Shown here piece by piece: positions 22,601-35,707 of a DNA stretch of 64,000 bases. Both the position numbers and the translations under genes were made by a program. Numbering within the stretch: position 1 is the first letter of the stretch; each line of letters begins with the position of its first letter. The notes beneath the pieces were generated by a model, which worked only from the letters and a program-made list of their open reading frames with translations, did no database searches and had not been told where the DNA came from. The DNA is from Ianthella basta (Eukaryota; Porifera; Demospongiae; Verongiida; Ianthellidae), in the NCBI GenBank assembly GCA_964019415.1, contig OZ025887.1, positions 2,570,806 to 2,634,805 on the forward strand, written 5' to 3'.

Positions 22601-25600
22601 CACACTGATACATCACGGCTAGTTACTACATGATAACGTATTACACTCTACTAATGTGCCTACTTGCATTCTCCTGGCTCAGTGCAGTTCCCATTCTCAC
22701 ATCCCTCCAGACACAAAGCTGCAATACAGTGAGAATGACCTCCAGTTAATCGATGCAATTCAGTGAATCAGCCTTTACTAAATACCAGAATCAATCTGTT
22801 GGGCACTGCATAGCAATGAATCACACTTTCACACAGTATGATGTGATGCTGTAGCAATGCACACATACAGATATCAAAAAACACCACTACTGTAGCGCAG
22901 GCTAGCTCAGTGGCCAGACATGGACTCACGTGTGCTGCAGGTGTCCCCAACATAGCCACTGTCACAGCTAAACAGGCATGAAAAGAAATATAGCACAAAT
23001 CTTACGTGCTTTCGATAAAACAGTTTGTCAAGTGTTTCACTTTCACAGTGTAATGATATGCAGAAAGCAGTGCCCTGCAATGTACATCTGCAAACTGAAG
23101 TTTACACTGAGTCAAGTATTCAATTCAATTCAATTCAATTCAATAACCAAAATGGATACATCTCCAATACTGGAGGTCATCCCTAACACTTATACACTGA
23201 TATGTTAGCATGGCAAGTAGTTAGTTATACGATATAGAAGCTATTTAAAATTATCTGTCCATCTTGAGCGTGGTCTTCCTCTTGGTCTCTTCCCCTCCAT
23301 CTCTCCAACAAAAACTTTCTTTGTTAACCTCTCATTGCTCATTTCTTCCAGTCTAACCCTCCACTTCTCCTGCCTTCTCTTCACTGCATCCAAAACACTT
23401 TCTTGTCTCAACTTCTCCCTAATGTCTACATTTCTCATCTGATCCAACCTAGTCACACTTTCGATCCGCCTCAACACCTTCATCTGGGTGGCCTGCACTT
23501 TCAGTTGCTGCTGCTTAGATAGAGTCCACGTCTCACAACCGTACAATAATGTTGGCATCACTGTGGCATTCACTACTTTCAGCTTAGTGCTCCTGCTCAA
23601 TTCCTTCCTTCTCAGTACTACATCATTCAACCCTCCGATCACCCGTGTTGCACCCCCAATCCTTGCCTCTACTTCCTTCTCCATTCTCCCATCACTACTA
23701 ATCATCACACCCAAGTACTTCATTACATCTACCTGTTCTATTACCTCTTCATCAATTTTGACTTCACATTCCTCTCTCTTCCTTGCAATCCTCATCACTT
23801 TAGTCTTTCTCCAATTCACCCTCAGCTCCCACCTGCTCAGCACACCACTCATCACCTGTAAATTGTGCTGTAGCCCTTCCACTGATTCTGCCATTACCAC
23901 CATGTCATCCGCAAAAAGGAGTAGCCCTACATCACCAGTTGACAACTTCACCTCCCTCAGAAACTGCCTTCTTGCCTCCCTCGTCACACTGTCGATAAAC
24001 ACATTAAAGAGCCATGGTGAGAGAGTGCAACCCTGCCTCACACCTCTATGCACCTCAAACAACTCTGATTCCATTTCCCCAACTTTCACCTTGGCCCTTC
24101 CGTTGACATACAGTGCCTGAATTGCCCTTAACAGCCTTCCTTTCACCCCATAAGCATATAGCACTTTCCACAACTTTTCCCTGCTTACATTGTCGTATGC
24201 CTTTTCCAGATCCACAAAAGCCATGTATGTTTTCTTATCTTTCTCGATGGTTTTCTCCACAATTTGCTTGACCGCAAAAATTTGGTCATTGCACCCCCTG
24301 CCAGTTCTGAAACCTCCTTGCTCGTCCATCACTTTGTCAACTGTTGCCATCTTCACCCGCTCATTCAATACCCCTGAGTCAAGTAACTCCCTTTTATTCA
24401 TAAACGACATTATTGGAAATGAGTTGTAATCACTCTGAAGTTGACCAACAATACACTGACTTTGCAGTCACAATAAGACATGGCATAGCATGTTAGCCGG
24501 CTGTCACATCGACTTGCTCACCTTACACTGTGAATATCTACCTGTTTATTGCACATGCTTCATATACTATAGTAGGGACTGCACTTGCATGGATTCTACA
24601 GGTTGTCTTGACACAGTGGGTGGGGTGTCCCTATTCACTGGACCGGTGGAGCCCAGTGAATACAGACACACCAGTGGGCAGGCAAAGGGACAGTTTTGCT
24701 ATGGCTTGCAGGGTGTGCGTATTCTACAAACACAGCAAATAGGAAATGAAACAGTACAAGTTGGCATTTCAATCTCCACTTTTAAAGTGAAGAATCTGAC
24801 TAGGTACAGAATGGCACGGTGTTGGCTGGGATACAGTAGACACAGCTATTCACAGCCATTCAATATCCATTTGAACTTCAAACATCTAACCAGAGTCTGA
24901 ATGCACGACTGGCCATTGTTGAGCCACAGACTACTATTATTGTGTCAATAGCAATAGATGCACAGCATTCTTAGCCCCTGAATGCATGCCCACCTGCACA
25001 CTCCTGGACTGGTGCATGTACCATGGTCACATCCAGGGTCACAGATGGCTGGAAGGACAGCAACACAAGATACATTGATGGCACATTCACCTAACTCTGA
25101 AGATGAAATGCCATGTAGGCTAAAATGACATGTGCATTCTAGTGTGAATGGAAAGGCTTACGTGTGCGGCAGTCAACAGAAGGATCCGACCAGCCCTCAA
25201 TGCAGATTATTTCACCGTTGCTCCCACAGGTAAAGTGTCCCCCTTCATCATCACGACCTTTACAGTACACTGTGCAGGAACTCCCGTAGAAATCTGGAAA
25301 ACAGTTTGCCTCAATGCGAAGAGTGAGTCTTTTACCGTCCCTGACTCCATTAACTGTAAACTGGCCTGAGTCACTGCCAGGGGACATAGTACGTGTTATC
25401 CCAATTTCATCCACATTGTCATCAGCGTAGCCTTCTGATATAGAGCTATCATCATCTGTCACTCGAACATAGAGGTGGAATGAACCCTACAGAGAAACAC
25501 AAATACACACATATGTGTACTGGCACTTTACACACTACTTGAAATGTATGAACAACGTAGCACATCCTAAGCATTTGTTGTCTGCATTGTGTGGAGCACC

Positions 25601-26439
25601 ACCAGGTAGTAGGGAGGTAGGTAGGTACATGCTTGTTGGTGAACTGTCTCTCACTCACCGGGTAGCTGTCCACAAAGTTGAACGTCATTGGGTTGGTGAT
25701 GCCACTGGCAAAGTTAACACCATAGGAGTTAGCATACACTGATGAGGTGTACTGTTGGATGCAAGCATTGCTTCCAATTAGTCTCATACAGAAGGTGAAT
25801 TGGTGATCACAGCCATTGCCGAGTGGGTCACAACCTGCTCCATCGTAGTCCCTGCCATATGGGTTCTCATACAATATTGCTGTGACCCTAACATAGCCTC
25901 CTGCCCCTAGGGCTCCCCTCTGCAAGCCAAATAAAGGGAGATGGGCAGGGAAGGATACACCGTACGAACAGCTCAGCAGCCACTAAAGCCAGGTAGCCTG
26001 CAGGTAACTAGCTACCGCAGGCTCTCAATTCAGAAATGTGTCACGGTTCATGTATAGCCTATGCCTCCATACGTACATCACGATCAGGTGACGTGGCAAG
26101 GACATTTAGAATTTTTAGATTATACGTACGATTAGACGGATCGTATGCGGTTGCCATACTGTCGATGGGGCAATGTAAGCCACCACAGAGAAAATGCCGT
26201 ATGAATCAGTCTCTGCGCAATCCTGGTGGTAGCAGCTAAGCTCATTATTCCCTCCAAGAGATGGCGAGTCCTTACGGTTTCTACAACAACATGGCTAGCT
26301 GACACAACAGTCTTTGCCCTCCAGCGGCGCAAGCAGCAAACTGACTGCGCTACACTAGGCAAAAGAATCGAGTACTCACCAGGTTGAGGAAGGACACCAG
26401 AAAGAGGACCAGAGCAACTTGTTTCATTGTCATTTTCAT
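19628..26439 (-). CDS. Delta/Jagged-type Notch ligand (MNNL, DSL, 7 EGF, TM)
   Basis: Membrane ligand for Notch. Twelve exons, all in phase, 665 residues: 26380-26439, 25659-25919, 25162-25486, 24994-25048, 22930-22967, 22664-22718, 22503-22540, 22304-22423, 21642-21977, 21426-21551, 20452-20610 and 19628-20052. Order: signal peptide (MKMTMKQVALVLFLVSFLNL); MNNL domain (residues 21-107); DSL domain with all six cysteines (CFPDFYGSSC, YCKGRDDEGGHFTC, IICIEGW); then TPICDPGCDHGTC as in the first EGF of vertebrate ligands. Seven EGF repeats follow, the sixth with an abnormal last loop. A transmembrane segment (GVPFLVVVVCVLLLCVCCC) precedes a 140-residue tail with a PPPDY motif near its end. EGF1 and EGF2 share a 55+38-nt exon-pair structure, a sign of exon duplication. 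An intron of about 2 kb contains a LINE. Orthology to Delta versus Jagged cannot be decided by eye. Confidence 0.93.
20978..21316. repeat. Degenerate inverted-repeat element in a Delta-like intron
   Basis: The left end (AACCAGACCGCCATTTTCTC) and right end (GGGCAAAATGGCGTTTTGAC) are roughly inverted copies. The left arm resembles the long hairpin at 60788-60897. Old MITE, boundaries approximate. Confidence 0.45.
23118..24373 (-). mobile_element. 5'-truncated LINE with 11-bp target duplication (LINE 2)
   Basis: It is flanked by the exact direct repeat CTGAGTCAAGT at 23107-23117 and 24374-24384, which fixes both ends (1256 bp). It ends in an (ATTGA)n-type tail (23118-23144 on the plus strand as TTCAA repeats). 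Its single open frame starts within RT: DEQGGFRTGRGCNDQ, MAFVDLEKAYDNV, VRQGCTLSPWLFNVFID, LLLFADDMVVMAES, DVMKYLGVMISSDG. It ends in GKRPRGRPRSRWTDN, a tail common in LINEs. No stops interrupt it, so the insertion looks recent. It lies in a Delta-like intron, same orientation as that gene. The (ATTGA) tail resembles that of LINE 1. Confidence 0.93.
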
Positions 26440-27754
26440 ATCCTGCTATCCCTCCCCCTCACCTGGCGACCAGATTAGGGTCACGCGTGGATTCCAGTTG
26501 TGCCCATTTTCGGCGAAAATCCAGCTGTTGTTTACAAACTAGGAAGGCGCACAGAACAAGCTAGCTACAACAGAAGCTCGCTGTAAGGCCACAATCAACG
26601 AATGAACTGAATCGAGATATGCTGTGCGCTGCTGTTGATCTATACGTGACTGTGTGCTGACAGCGCCGCACAATAGAACATTTCGGCCAGGCCTTTTCAG
26701 CTGTTTGCAGACCACAGAAGTTGAAGAGTGTGACAGGTGAGCACACTCTGACTTTTTGTGCCACGTGAATTTGCTCATTAATTTCCACTTGAACCACCTA
26801 CGCTGTGGCAATGAGTCTCTACAAATATCATGTAATGGCATTTCAGCACTTTGTCACACCTCAACTCTGTGGGGTTCATTTAGAACACTTGAACAGCATG
26901 CGCATGTACAACATTGTGTTGTGCACTGCACTATAGTTATCCACTGAAGACTGAGGTAAGCACTGAGAGTGTGTGCTTGTTTGTATAGCAATACAACCCC
27001 AAGCACAAATTAAAGTTTGAGGTGTGTGTCAAGGTGTTGTATTACCACTATTTTGTTCCTATGCTTTTCAGCTGGCTATTACTAATTCCTGAAACAGATC
27101 TAGACAAAGATCAAGGAATAGAAGGACACAGTACACTGGGTCCCTAGATTGAGTATGCAGGACTATGTGTGTTGCACACTATAGGCTGTAACATGCAGAG
27201 ACACTGTGGCCATGTGAGCAGATACACACTTAAGATCAAGGAGTAATCCTGGACTGATTGGAGTTCCAGATCAGGGATCAACAGAGGCCATTCAGACACT
27301 GCCCAAAATGGTCTATGAACCTGGAATTCACCATACACTCTGGCAATTGCAGCATTAGTCTAACAGAATAACCTTTGTTTAGCAATATTTCACACCACAT
27401 AAGTGTACATACACAAAGCCAAAAGTGCATGACTGTACTCTTGACAAAGCTCATACACTCAAACTGCATCATTTATGTATAAGAACCTGTCATACAGTAC
27501 ATTGTACACTACATTGGATGAAACACATAAGCATAATTATTTGAAGTTCAGTCGAGTCACTTCATACTGCACACTGGGTGACTCTGCAGCACTTTCCATC
27601 TCAGTCAGCAAGCATTCAAGTGAACCATTTTCATATGCATCTCAGCAACCCTGTAAGAATGTGCAAGTGTAATATTATGTGCCTTCCATGACTCCAACAT
27701 GGCTGCATTACTTTGTGCAGTTATAAATAGGTTGTATGTACTTATAAGTAATTA

Positions 27755-27910
27755 CGAGCAAGCATGGCCACACTCGCTCTGCGTCTCATCGCCAGCTGGA
27801 CGGTGCTGGCCATCCATTGCCATTTGACTGGTTCCAATTGGACATCATTGGCAGCATGTTAGCATCAGTTGGATCACACTGGCTGGACAGTGCTGATATT
27901 GTTTGCACTG
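27755..27910. repeat. Dispersed repeat, copy 1 (copy 2 at 29958-30115)
   Basis: Both copies share ACGAGCAAGC, then CCATCCA..GCCATTT..C..GTTCCA..TTG, and a later block TTGG..CACACTG..TGG. They are roughly 70 percent alike and in the same orientation. Family unknown. Confidence 0.5.
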
Positions 27911-28105
27911 GCCTAGGCCTCTGCTATACTCCTGCATGCACACAAGCATGTGTGCAGAGAATACGTAGCTATAGGCGGAGTGGGCCATTACTAACTAACA
28001 ATGGAAATAAAGTAGTGATTCCTACTGGCAAACAGTAAGCAAATACAGATACTTCTTCGTAGGTTTTCGCTGGTTTTAGCCCTAAACGGTAATTTGCTAT
28101 TTTTG

Positions 28106-28170
28106 TTCGTATTACAGCATAGAAACGACCACCACTATCTCTACATAGACAGCACTACTGTGCTGTCTGA
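28106..28170. repeat. Dispersed repeat ending in a 9-bp hairpin (copy 2)
   Basis: Stem AGACAGCAC / GTGCTGTCT at 28147-28168 with loop TACT. Upstream sequence is similar to 13135-13173. It directly precedes the foldback MITE at 28186, so the two may belong to one composite element. Confidence 0.6.
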
Positions 28171-28185
28171 TAATGTAATAAAAGT

Positions 28186-28470
28186 TTACCTTGAAATTTA
28201 AAAGGTATTTAGGAATGGCCAGCAGAAAAAGCACAGAAACAAACAACAGTAACTCAACACCGTGATATGTCCCTCAATTCTGTTGAGAGTTCACTTGACA
28301 TTCCTAATTCCCTTGTACATATAATCATACACCTTTGGGTCTATGTACATGGGAATTAGGAATGTCAAGTGAGCTCCGCTGAGTTGTCACAGTGTTGAGA
28401 CACTGTTGCTTGTTTCTGTGCTTTTTCTGCTGGCCATTCCTGAATCCCCTTTAATTTTCACTGGAAATTA
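28186..28470. mobile_element. Foldback MITE, almost entirely palindromic
   Basis: Nearly the whole 285 bp folds on itself. The outer arms contain GGAATGGCCAGCAGAAAAAG and its inverse; the inner arms contain CACTTGACATTCCTAATTCC and its inverse; only about 20 bp form the loop near 28325-28345. A related single arm lies at 9340-9470. Confidence 0.8.
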
Positions 28471-29090
28471 CAATTACGCTAGTTTGTACACTTTTTGCAT
28501 ATCTATAGGACTATAAAATTAATTCTTGACCTGACTTATACCCCTTCTTAAGCCAATATGCTGCAGACTGTGGAGCACAGCAGCCACAGCTGCACTTACA
28601 TGAAGGCAAGAAAATGGTGGCATTGGGATATGTTAATACATGGGAACACAAACTTCGTGTTTGCTCCAGCGCTGTATTTATTGGCTTGCCACCATCGCTC
28701 AGTCTGACAGATATTCACCCTTCACGTCCACACATCCTCGCACAGGACTTGGGTCCATAGGGATTGTGCATCATGTGTTAGGACCACAAAATTCAGTTGG
28801 AAGGAGAACAACCCATGCAAGCTCTAATTTTGGCAGGACAAATTAACATTTTGCCACTCACCTTTGGAAAGGGTAATTTGCAATTTTATCTTTGTGAAGG
28901 GTCGCCAGGTTATTTATACTGGTAACATATGCAATGTATTTAAATACCGGAAGTGCAAAGGACAAAATTTTCTCGAATGCCAACTTTATTTTCGAATTTT
29001 GCAAAAATATACGTAGTCCCATGAAGATTAGAGTTTACATGGAATATGAAAAGACAAAATGGGGTAAGAGCAACCTGCAGCGCTTGTCTC

Positions 29091-32000
29091 TTACATGCAT
29101 TTCAGGCTAGATTTGTGTCTTGGATATGTAGAAAGAAGGTTATCCATAGCCTTCAATTGTTCTTCGAGGCCGCCGCTTGGTTAGTTTAGCCAAAGCGCAT
29201 ACACTAATATGTACATTAAGTTGGAATAGCCATTTTTATCAGGCACATTCCTAAACAGGTGTCACAAGTGTGACGCCTGATTAAGAATGTTTGCATGCTG
29301 CGTGGAGCATACCATTTCTGATGAGCCACTAGAGACTCCTCCAACTTAGTCACATCACTGAGTAGTTCACAGTATTGACCAGTACACTCCTGCATGCAAG
29401 TGGGGAAGACACACCAGAGGTACTAGTACTTATTAGCAGATTTATACACATGTGCACGTAACTTGCTCTGAGTATTTGATCCTACACACAAGTAAAACAA
29501 GCCATATGGCGGTGATATGCTCCATATCTTATACAGATAAAACAACTTTAACACTATGTGGCAACTCATTATGTCAGGTTGCTAATGCCCTGGGGCATGT
29601 TTGCACATAGACCACCATTGCCCACTGGCCCTGTAAAAGTATACAGCATGATTTGTATATGTACTTAACACACAACTCTTGACTTGACTTTACATTGCAT
29701 GAATGTCTGTGTGGATTACAAACCAGATGCAATGCAAAACGGCAGTACTCTAGCTGTCTAAGCATGTACGTACACAATTCAACAGGTAATGTTACGTACA
29801 CTACACTGCTGTGAAGTAGGCCAACCTTCACACTGCAGCTCTGTTCCTCCTGAGCACTTCTTAACTGGGCTGAAACAACAAACAGCTGAACATTGAATTA
29901 ACCAAGCAACAAATAGATCCAAAAGGGTACACACTGTACATCATGTTTAACAGCTATATACGAGCAAGCACAGCCTTCAGCCGCACTGGCTCCACCTCGC
30001 GTCACAGGCCATCCAGTGCCATTTAGCCAGTTCCAGTTGCACAGATGACATCGGTGGTATGGATAGTGCCAGCTTGGTGACACTGCATGGCTGTACAGCT
30101 GCTAGTGTTTACAACAGGCATGTGGCATGTAACATCAGTAACTGTCTGATGCATGATATCTGAGGCCTGCACATACATGCATAGCTGGCACATGAGTAAC
30201 TCGTTACACACAATGTTAATGCATGAGGTGAGCCCTACTGGCAACAATATGCAAAGAGAATAGCTAAAGTAGCAGAGGATCACAGTGGAGTAGGCAAGTA
30301 AAAGGTGTGCCTTCCCAGCAGACAAAGAAACATTCCTCATACAGCAAGGTAGCACTGCAACCAAGCAAGCTGTCCTGTCATCAGATCTCCACTTTAATGC
30401 CACACAAATGTACAGACGCACGGATGGACTGGACAAGATTTAATATATTAAGGATATGGTAGCACTGCCAATTGCATTCTTAGTGTTTCTAACCTGCTAG
30501 CTTGCTAGAGTGAGTACCCTGCTGAGAGTCGTGTGCTCCTTTCAGCTTCTCCACACTTTTCATTCCATCATTGCTCTCTTGTAGTTCAGCTAGTCTCTAG
30601 ACCAAGTGTAAGGTTCATGTGCATGCATGTATTGGGGGAGAGGGGGAGGAAGTATAGCTGGAGAGATCAATGCACATAGAGTGTGTACCTCATCACTACT
30701 AAGGCATACCTTGGTGAACCTATTGGAAGAAGTGGAGGAGATGGAGGGAGGGAGGGTGGGAGGGTAGTAATTTTATTGAGTAACTCTACGGGAACCTATT
30801 ATACTACTTTTGAAAAGGCTTCATGAGAAGTAATATACAAGTATATATGTTTATGCACCATGCCTCTCACCTTTGGTTCTCTTTCTCGGCTCTTTCCAGC
30901 TTGGTTCTGACCTCCCACTCCCTTTGCTGTGCATCATCCAGTTTACATTGAGCATCACGTATCTCCTGCAGCACTAAAGCCTTGCTACGGGCAATGGCCC
31001 TCTGGGTGCATCCCTGAGCCACAGTATGCATATGTACACATCAACAACGAGTACAACATTAGATAACTGTATAGGTTTGTGCAATAGTGAAGTGTATTAC
31101 ATGCACTGTATATACGTATACAGTATATGCTCTGCACGGTTACATAGCCATTGCCCTGTTGCACAACCAATTGCCAAGTTGCATAACTGCTTGCTGAATT
31201 GGTTCCACTTTGCCGAATTAAAATTAATTAAGTTGGTGGGACCTGTCAAGCACACAACAAGTATATAAGATGTAATTGTTGTTTCTTCAAACAAATCCGA
31301 TTGCAAAGGCAATATAAGCGAGAATACCTGTAAAGAAAGTTCGGGCAAAGATGAGATACTAGAAGAATCGATCAGATACGTTGCAGTGGCGTTTAAGAAG
31401 CTCACAAATACGTACACAGAAGGATGGAATAAGAACATGAAGAGAATGGTTAGGAAGAGAGCAGACAGAGTGATAGTGAGGGGTGCGGATGTAGTTTACA
31501 AGAAGAAAGGCAAGTAAGAAGTCTTTGCAGTTGCACTGGTCCATGGCCAAGAACCTGCGTCACTTAGTTTGGACCTCAGAAAGATGGAGGGGTACCTGTG
31601 CAATTTGACTGCACCAAAGAAGATGAATCCCTTTCCAACTTTGAAGGAACTGAAGTTCAATTGCAAGAAGAAGCTACCACTACTGAATTCTAAAGCAAAG
31701 TTGGTTCATGGGTATATATATGAGGGGGGGAACCAAAATGTATAGGGGGGTCCAAATTTGGCATGACAGGCCAAATGATGACATGGCATGTACGTAAATG
31801 ACATTGTACCTTTTGGCGTACTACACTTTTATGCATTACTCCCTTCAGGTGGATGGCCTTCTTAAGTTTACTCTCTTTTGTCTTCATTTCTACAACAGAC
31901 ATACACAGCCAATCAGTTACATACGTACATATGCACATATTACCACCTAACTCTTTACACCTATATATAATTATACATACAGTGTCTGAACACCACTGCC

Positions 32001-33317
32001 TAAGTCCAAATCCAATTAATCATTAGTGATTACTTACATGTACACATGTACTACATGTGCTTGCATACAACGCTATAGACTACTGATGTACGGTAGCACT
32101 CACATACATACATATAGTTTGGATGCACCCACCAATAGTCTCCTGCTGCTTTGCTTCATAGAGGTCCTTACTCTGAGACAGCTGTACAATCAGGCCTTCA
32201 TGCTCTGGCTGTGTATGCAAGTGTAGCTTAATCAGGCTTGCACATTCTGCAGTTATTGATGTATACTTGCAATGTGCTGTCATTGTATCACTAGTACCTG
32301 TAGCAGCAGAAACTCTGCTTGTTTCCTTGCTGAATTTTCTTTCCACACTGCTAAGTCTTTCTACATGACAGCAAAGAGAAGAACAATAAACAGTCATGTC
32401 CACCTAGCAAAGTAGCACTCCTAGTGTCTAGAAGATTGCTGTGTAACTACATATTCATAGACCCACATGTAAAGGTGCAGGTGGATAATGCATACAGATG
32501 CATGCATACGTTAACTGGAGCATGCAGTGACCAGCTGATGGCACAACACCTTCAGAATAGCATCTTCTTCTTCACACTCAGTTATGCACTCTTCACATTT
32601 CATAGTGGCTCTTGACAGTTCTGCCTCCAGTTCATCTGACCGTGTCATCAGGCGCTGGGTGCCTGCAATGTACTCTGCCTCCTGTATATTTTGTACACAT
32701 GTACATGAAATACCCTTACTTGTGTATCTATACAGTATTATGCAATAGCATCATAAATTAACACACACCACATTCAATGTATCTGTGCAGTCATGAATAC
32801 ACCATTAGCAGTGAACAAACCTCAGTGCAGAGTGCTTCAGATTTTCTTTTGCTGTCGTTCATTTTCTGAGACAACTCCTGTACAATCTGCCTCTGTCTTG
32901 TCTTCTCAGCCTCTGACTTGGCATGGCATCGAGTGTATGTAGCCTCAGCCTCCAACCTGTGAGGGAGAGGGAGTACTGAGTGCAACCAAACACAACCAAT
33001 GTTTGATCGAAAGCCATTCTTGACACCTGCCATAGAGTACGTAATCCTCTGCCTGATGCAGACAGCAGCCTTAGAAGGGACATAAATTAAAACAGCTGCC
33101 AATCTAAGAACAAAATACAGAATACAGAATACACCACGCAGGTGGATATGGTACCTACCTTGATTTCTTCTCGTATGCAAGTGTTGTTCTAACATTCTCC
33201 ATCTGGTTTTTGAACACATCAACTGTTACCCTGAATCATAATTTAAGCACATACGTACGTGTGTGAATACCTGGAGCATCGAGGAATGTTATTTGCATTG
33301 CAAAAGCTACGTACTTA

Positions 33318-33354
<37 letters not shown>

Positions 33355-35650
33355 CATACATACGTACTACATGCACTCTACATTCCTACACACATACACC
33401 CATGCATCACACTTCACATTCCATATTTAGTATAAACTCTTATTCCTTTGAGGTATAATTGTGCATGAATGCATAGCTACATGTATGAAGTAGGCACAGT
33501 TGTACACTCATCAGCTCACTTATGGGATTCTTCCAGTTGAGCCAATTTTCTGTCTAGTTCTTTGCTTTCTTTGGACAGTCTTGCTGCTTCCTCAGCTTGG
33601 AAAAGTAAGGTCTTCTTCATTTTGTTTACTCTAAAGAGTGTTCAACAGACACTTGTGTACCACCATAGCATATAGAATTGCATGAAAGCTACTTCGTGAA
33701 AGCTTGATGTATTTTAAGGGTTTTTTTTTCTGCATTGATTTCATCCTCACCTTTCTTGAGCCTCAGTAAGGTTGTGGGTCTGTGCTTCCAACTCTGCTTC
33801 AGCTAATTTTAATTCTTTGAGAATCCAAGCGTCATACAGCATAGTATACCATATAACCATGTATACAGCAAAGTAGCACATGCCCCTGGCATTGAAACAC
33901 ACATGGCCACTACACTAGCATGCATTGGACTGCAATACTGAATTTTGTTAAATTTCTACATAGCAACTTTCCACACATGATCAGTAGTGCTCACCTTTTC
34001 TCAGTGCTCTTTTCTTATCAGTAATGGACGCCTTCTCATCTTCAGCAAGTTGTATCTCACGCTTAACCTTAAGTCCAGAAAATATACAGAGGTATTCATA
34101 AACCTTTCTACAACAAACACCACAAATGTTGCATGTGAGTTAGTCACAAGTGTGTCCTATGTATGTAAACCATGTTGCCATGCAAGGTGACCCACCCCTG
34201 GCACACGTTGTGATGTCTCCTCTAAAGTCTTCCGCATTCTCTCCAGCACTTCATTCTTCTGCTTCACAATGTCAGTACTACAATTTATACAAGGTACATG
34301 TATGAGGTATCATCATTCACAGCTTACACAGAATGCATAATGCACATGTAAGATTCTTTAATGAGCAGTTTCTACCCATATACTTGCTGAACTTACCCAC
34401 GCTGTTTCTCTTTGTCAATTTCCACCTTCAGGGAGCGACACTCACGTTCCCAGGTGTGCTTCATCTGCTTGCAGTCTTCCACCCTCTTGAGCATTCCTTG
34501 CAGAGCCTGCAGTAATCCAAGCACATAGCTAAAGGTTACACTTCTATAGTGTATGTAGCAGCACACATTGATGTGATGTAGATATGTACGTAAGTGCAAA
34601 CATGTACATACACACTACTAAACAAGTACAGACTGTAACAGACATGCATAATATATAACAAGCATACCTTCTCTTTCTCTGCATTGTTCCACTTGGCCAG
34701 AGAGAGCTCTTCCTGGAGGCAGCACAGGTCCCTGGGTAAGGAACCAGCTTATGTATGTCATTATACAGCGAGCCATGTTTCCATGCATTCACTACACAAA
34801 CAACAGCTGTTGCTCTTACATTTTCTTTTCCTTCATTTCTGCTTGTTTTGCTATCATCTCTATACCGATCTGAGTCTAAATAGATAGAAAATACATAATA
34901 ATACGTACATATGTAAGCAACCAGAGTGTGTGAATGACACTGAAGACAACGTACAGGTAATGGCTTCACATCAGGCTAGTCCTATGTATTTGGGACATAA
35001 CATACTCACCATTTCCCTTTGCATCTCTTCACTTTCCTGTTCTTTCTTCTTCTTCTCAATGGCAAGGGTCTCTTTTAGTTGCATAGTCTCCTTCTCTAAT
35101 GCTTCAGCCTGAACCATGTACACACAGTATACGAATGGGTCCTGCATGTTAGGTGTGAGTGCAAAACTTACTGTTCTGTATGCTTCACTGGTTTTCATTC
35201 GGGTTTCCGTTAGATACTGCAATAAGCTACATGTGACAAAAAGAAAGTATGTGTTTGTTGGTATGACGCTGCTTGCTTACGAAATTGTGCATGTGAAGTA
35301 AAGGTGCAAGCACACTGACCTGGCTTTCAGTGACAGGGTTGAGTTGAGTGAGGCTTGGGCTTTCTTATATTTTTCTTCCAGAGTTGTGTTCTCATGTCTG
35401 AATGAGGTATATAGCAGAGGAGCACTGTATACAGCATAAGTGCTTACATACCAAGTACATAGAAAGCACCAACACACTTGAGAACATCGCTGTGCATGTG
35501 AATCATGTCCATTTTTGTTTCATAACGAGTTGCCTCAGCCAGTAACTTGTCAAGCTTCTCCTGTATCAGAAATATGTATATGTACAATCCAACACATGTT
35601 CAGTGCACATGTGTACATGCACACACACATGCACACACACAAACACACAC

Positions 35651-35707
<57 letters not shown>

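Larger units (their letters stand above)
26440..29090. other. Gene-poor interval between the Delta-like and coiled-coil genes
   Basis: Holds the Delta-like promoter/5' UTR near 26440-26530 (no clear TATA), two dispersed repeats (27755-27910, 28106-28170) and a foldback element (28186-28470). The right end is 3' flank of the coiled-coil gene. I see no convincing coding sequence. Confidence 0.55.
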
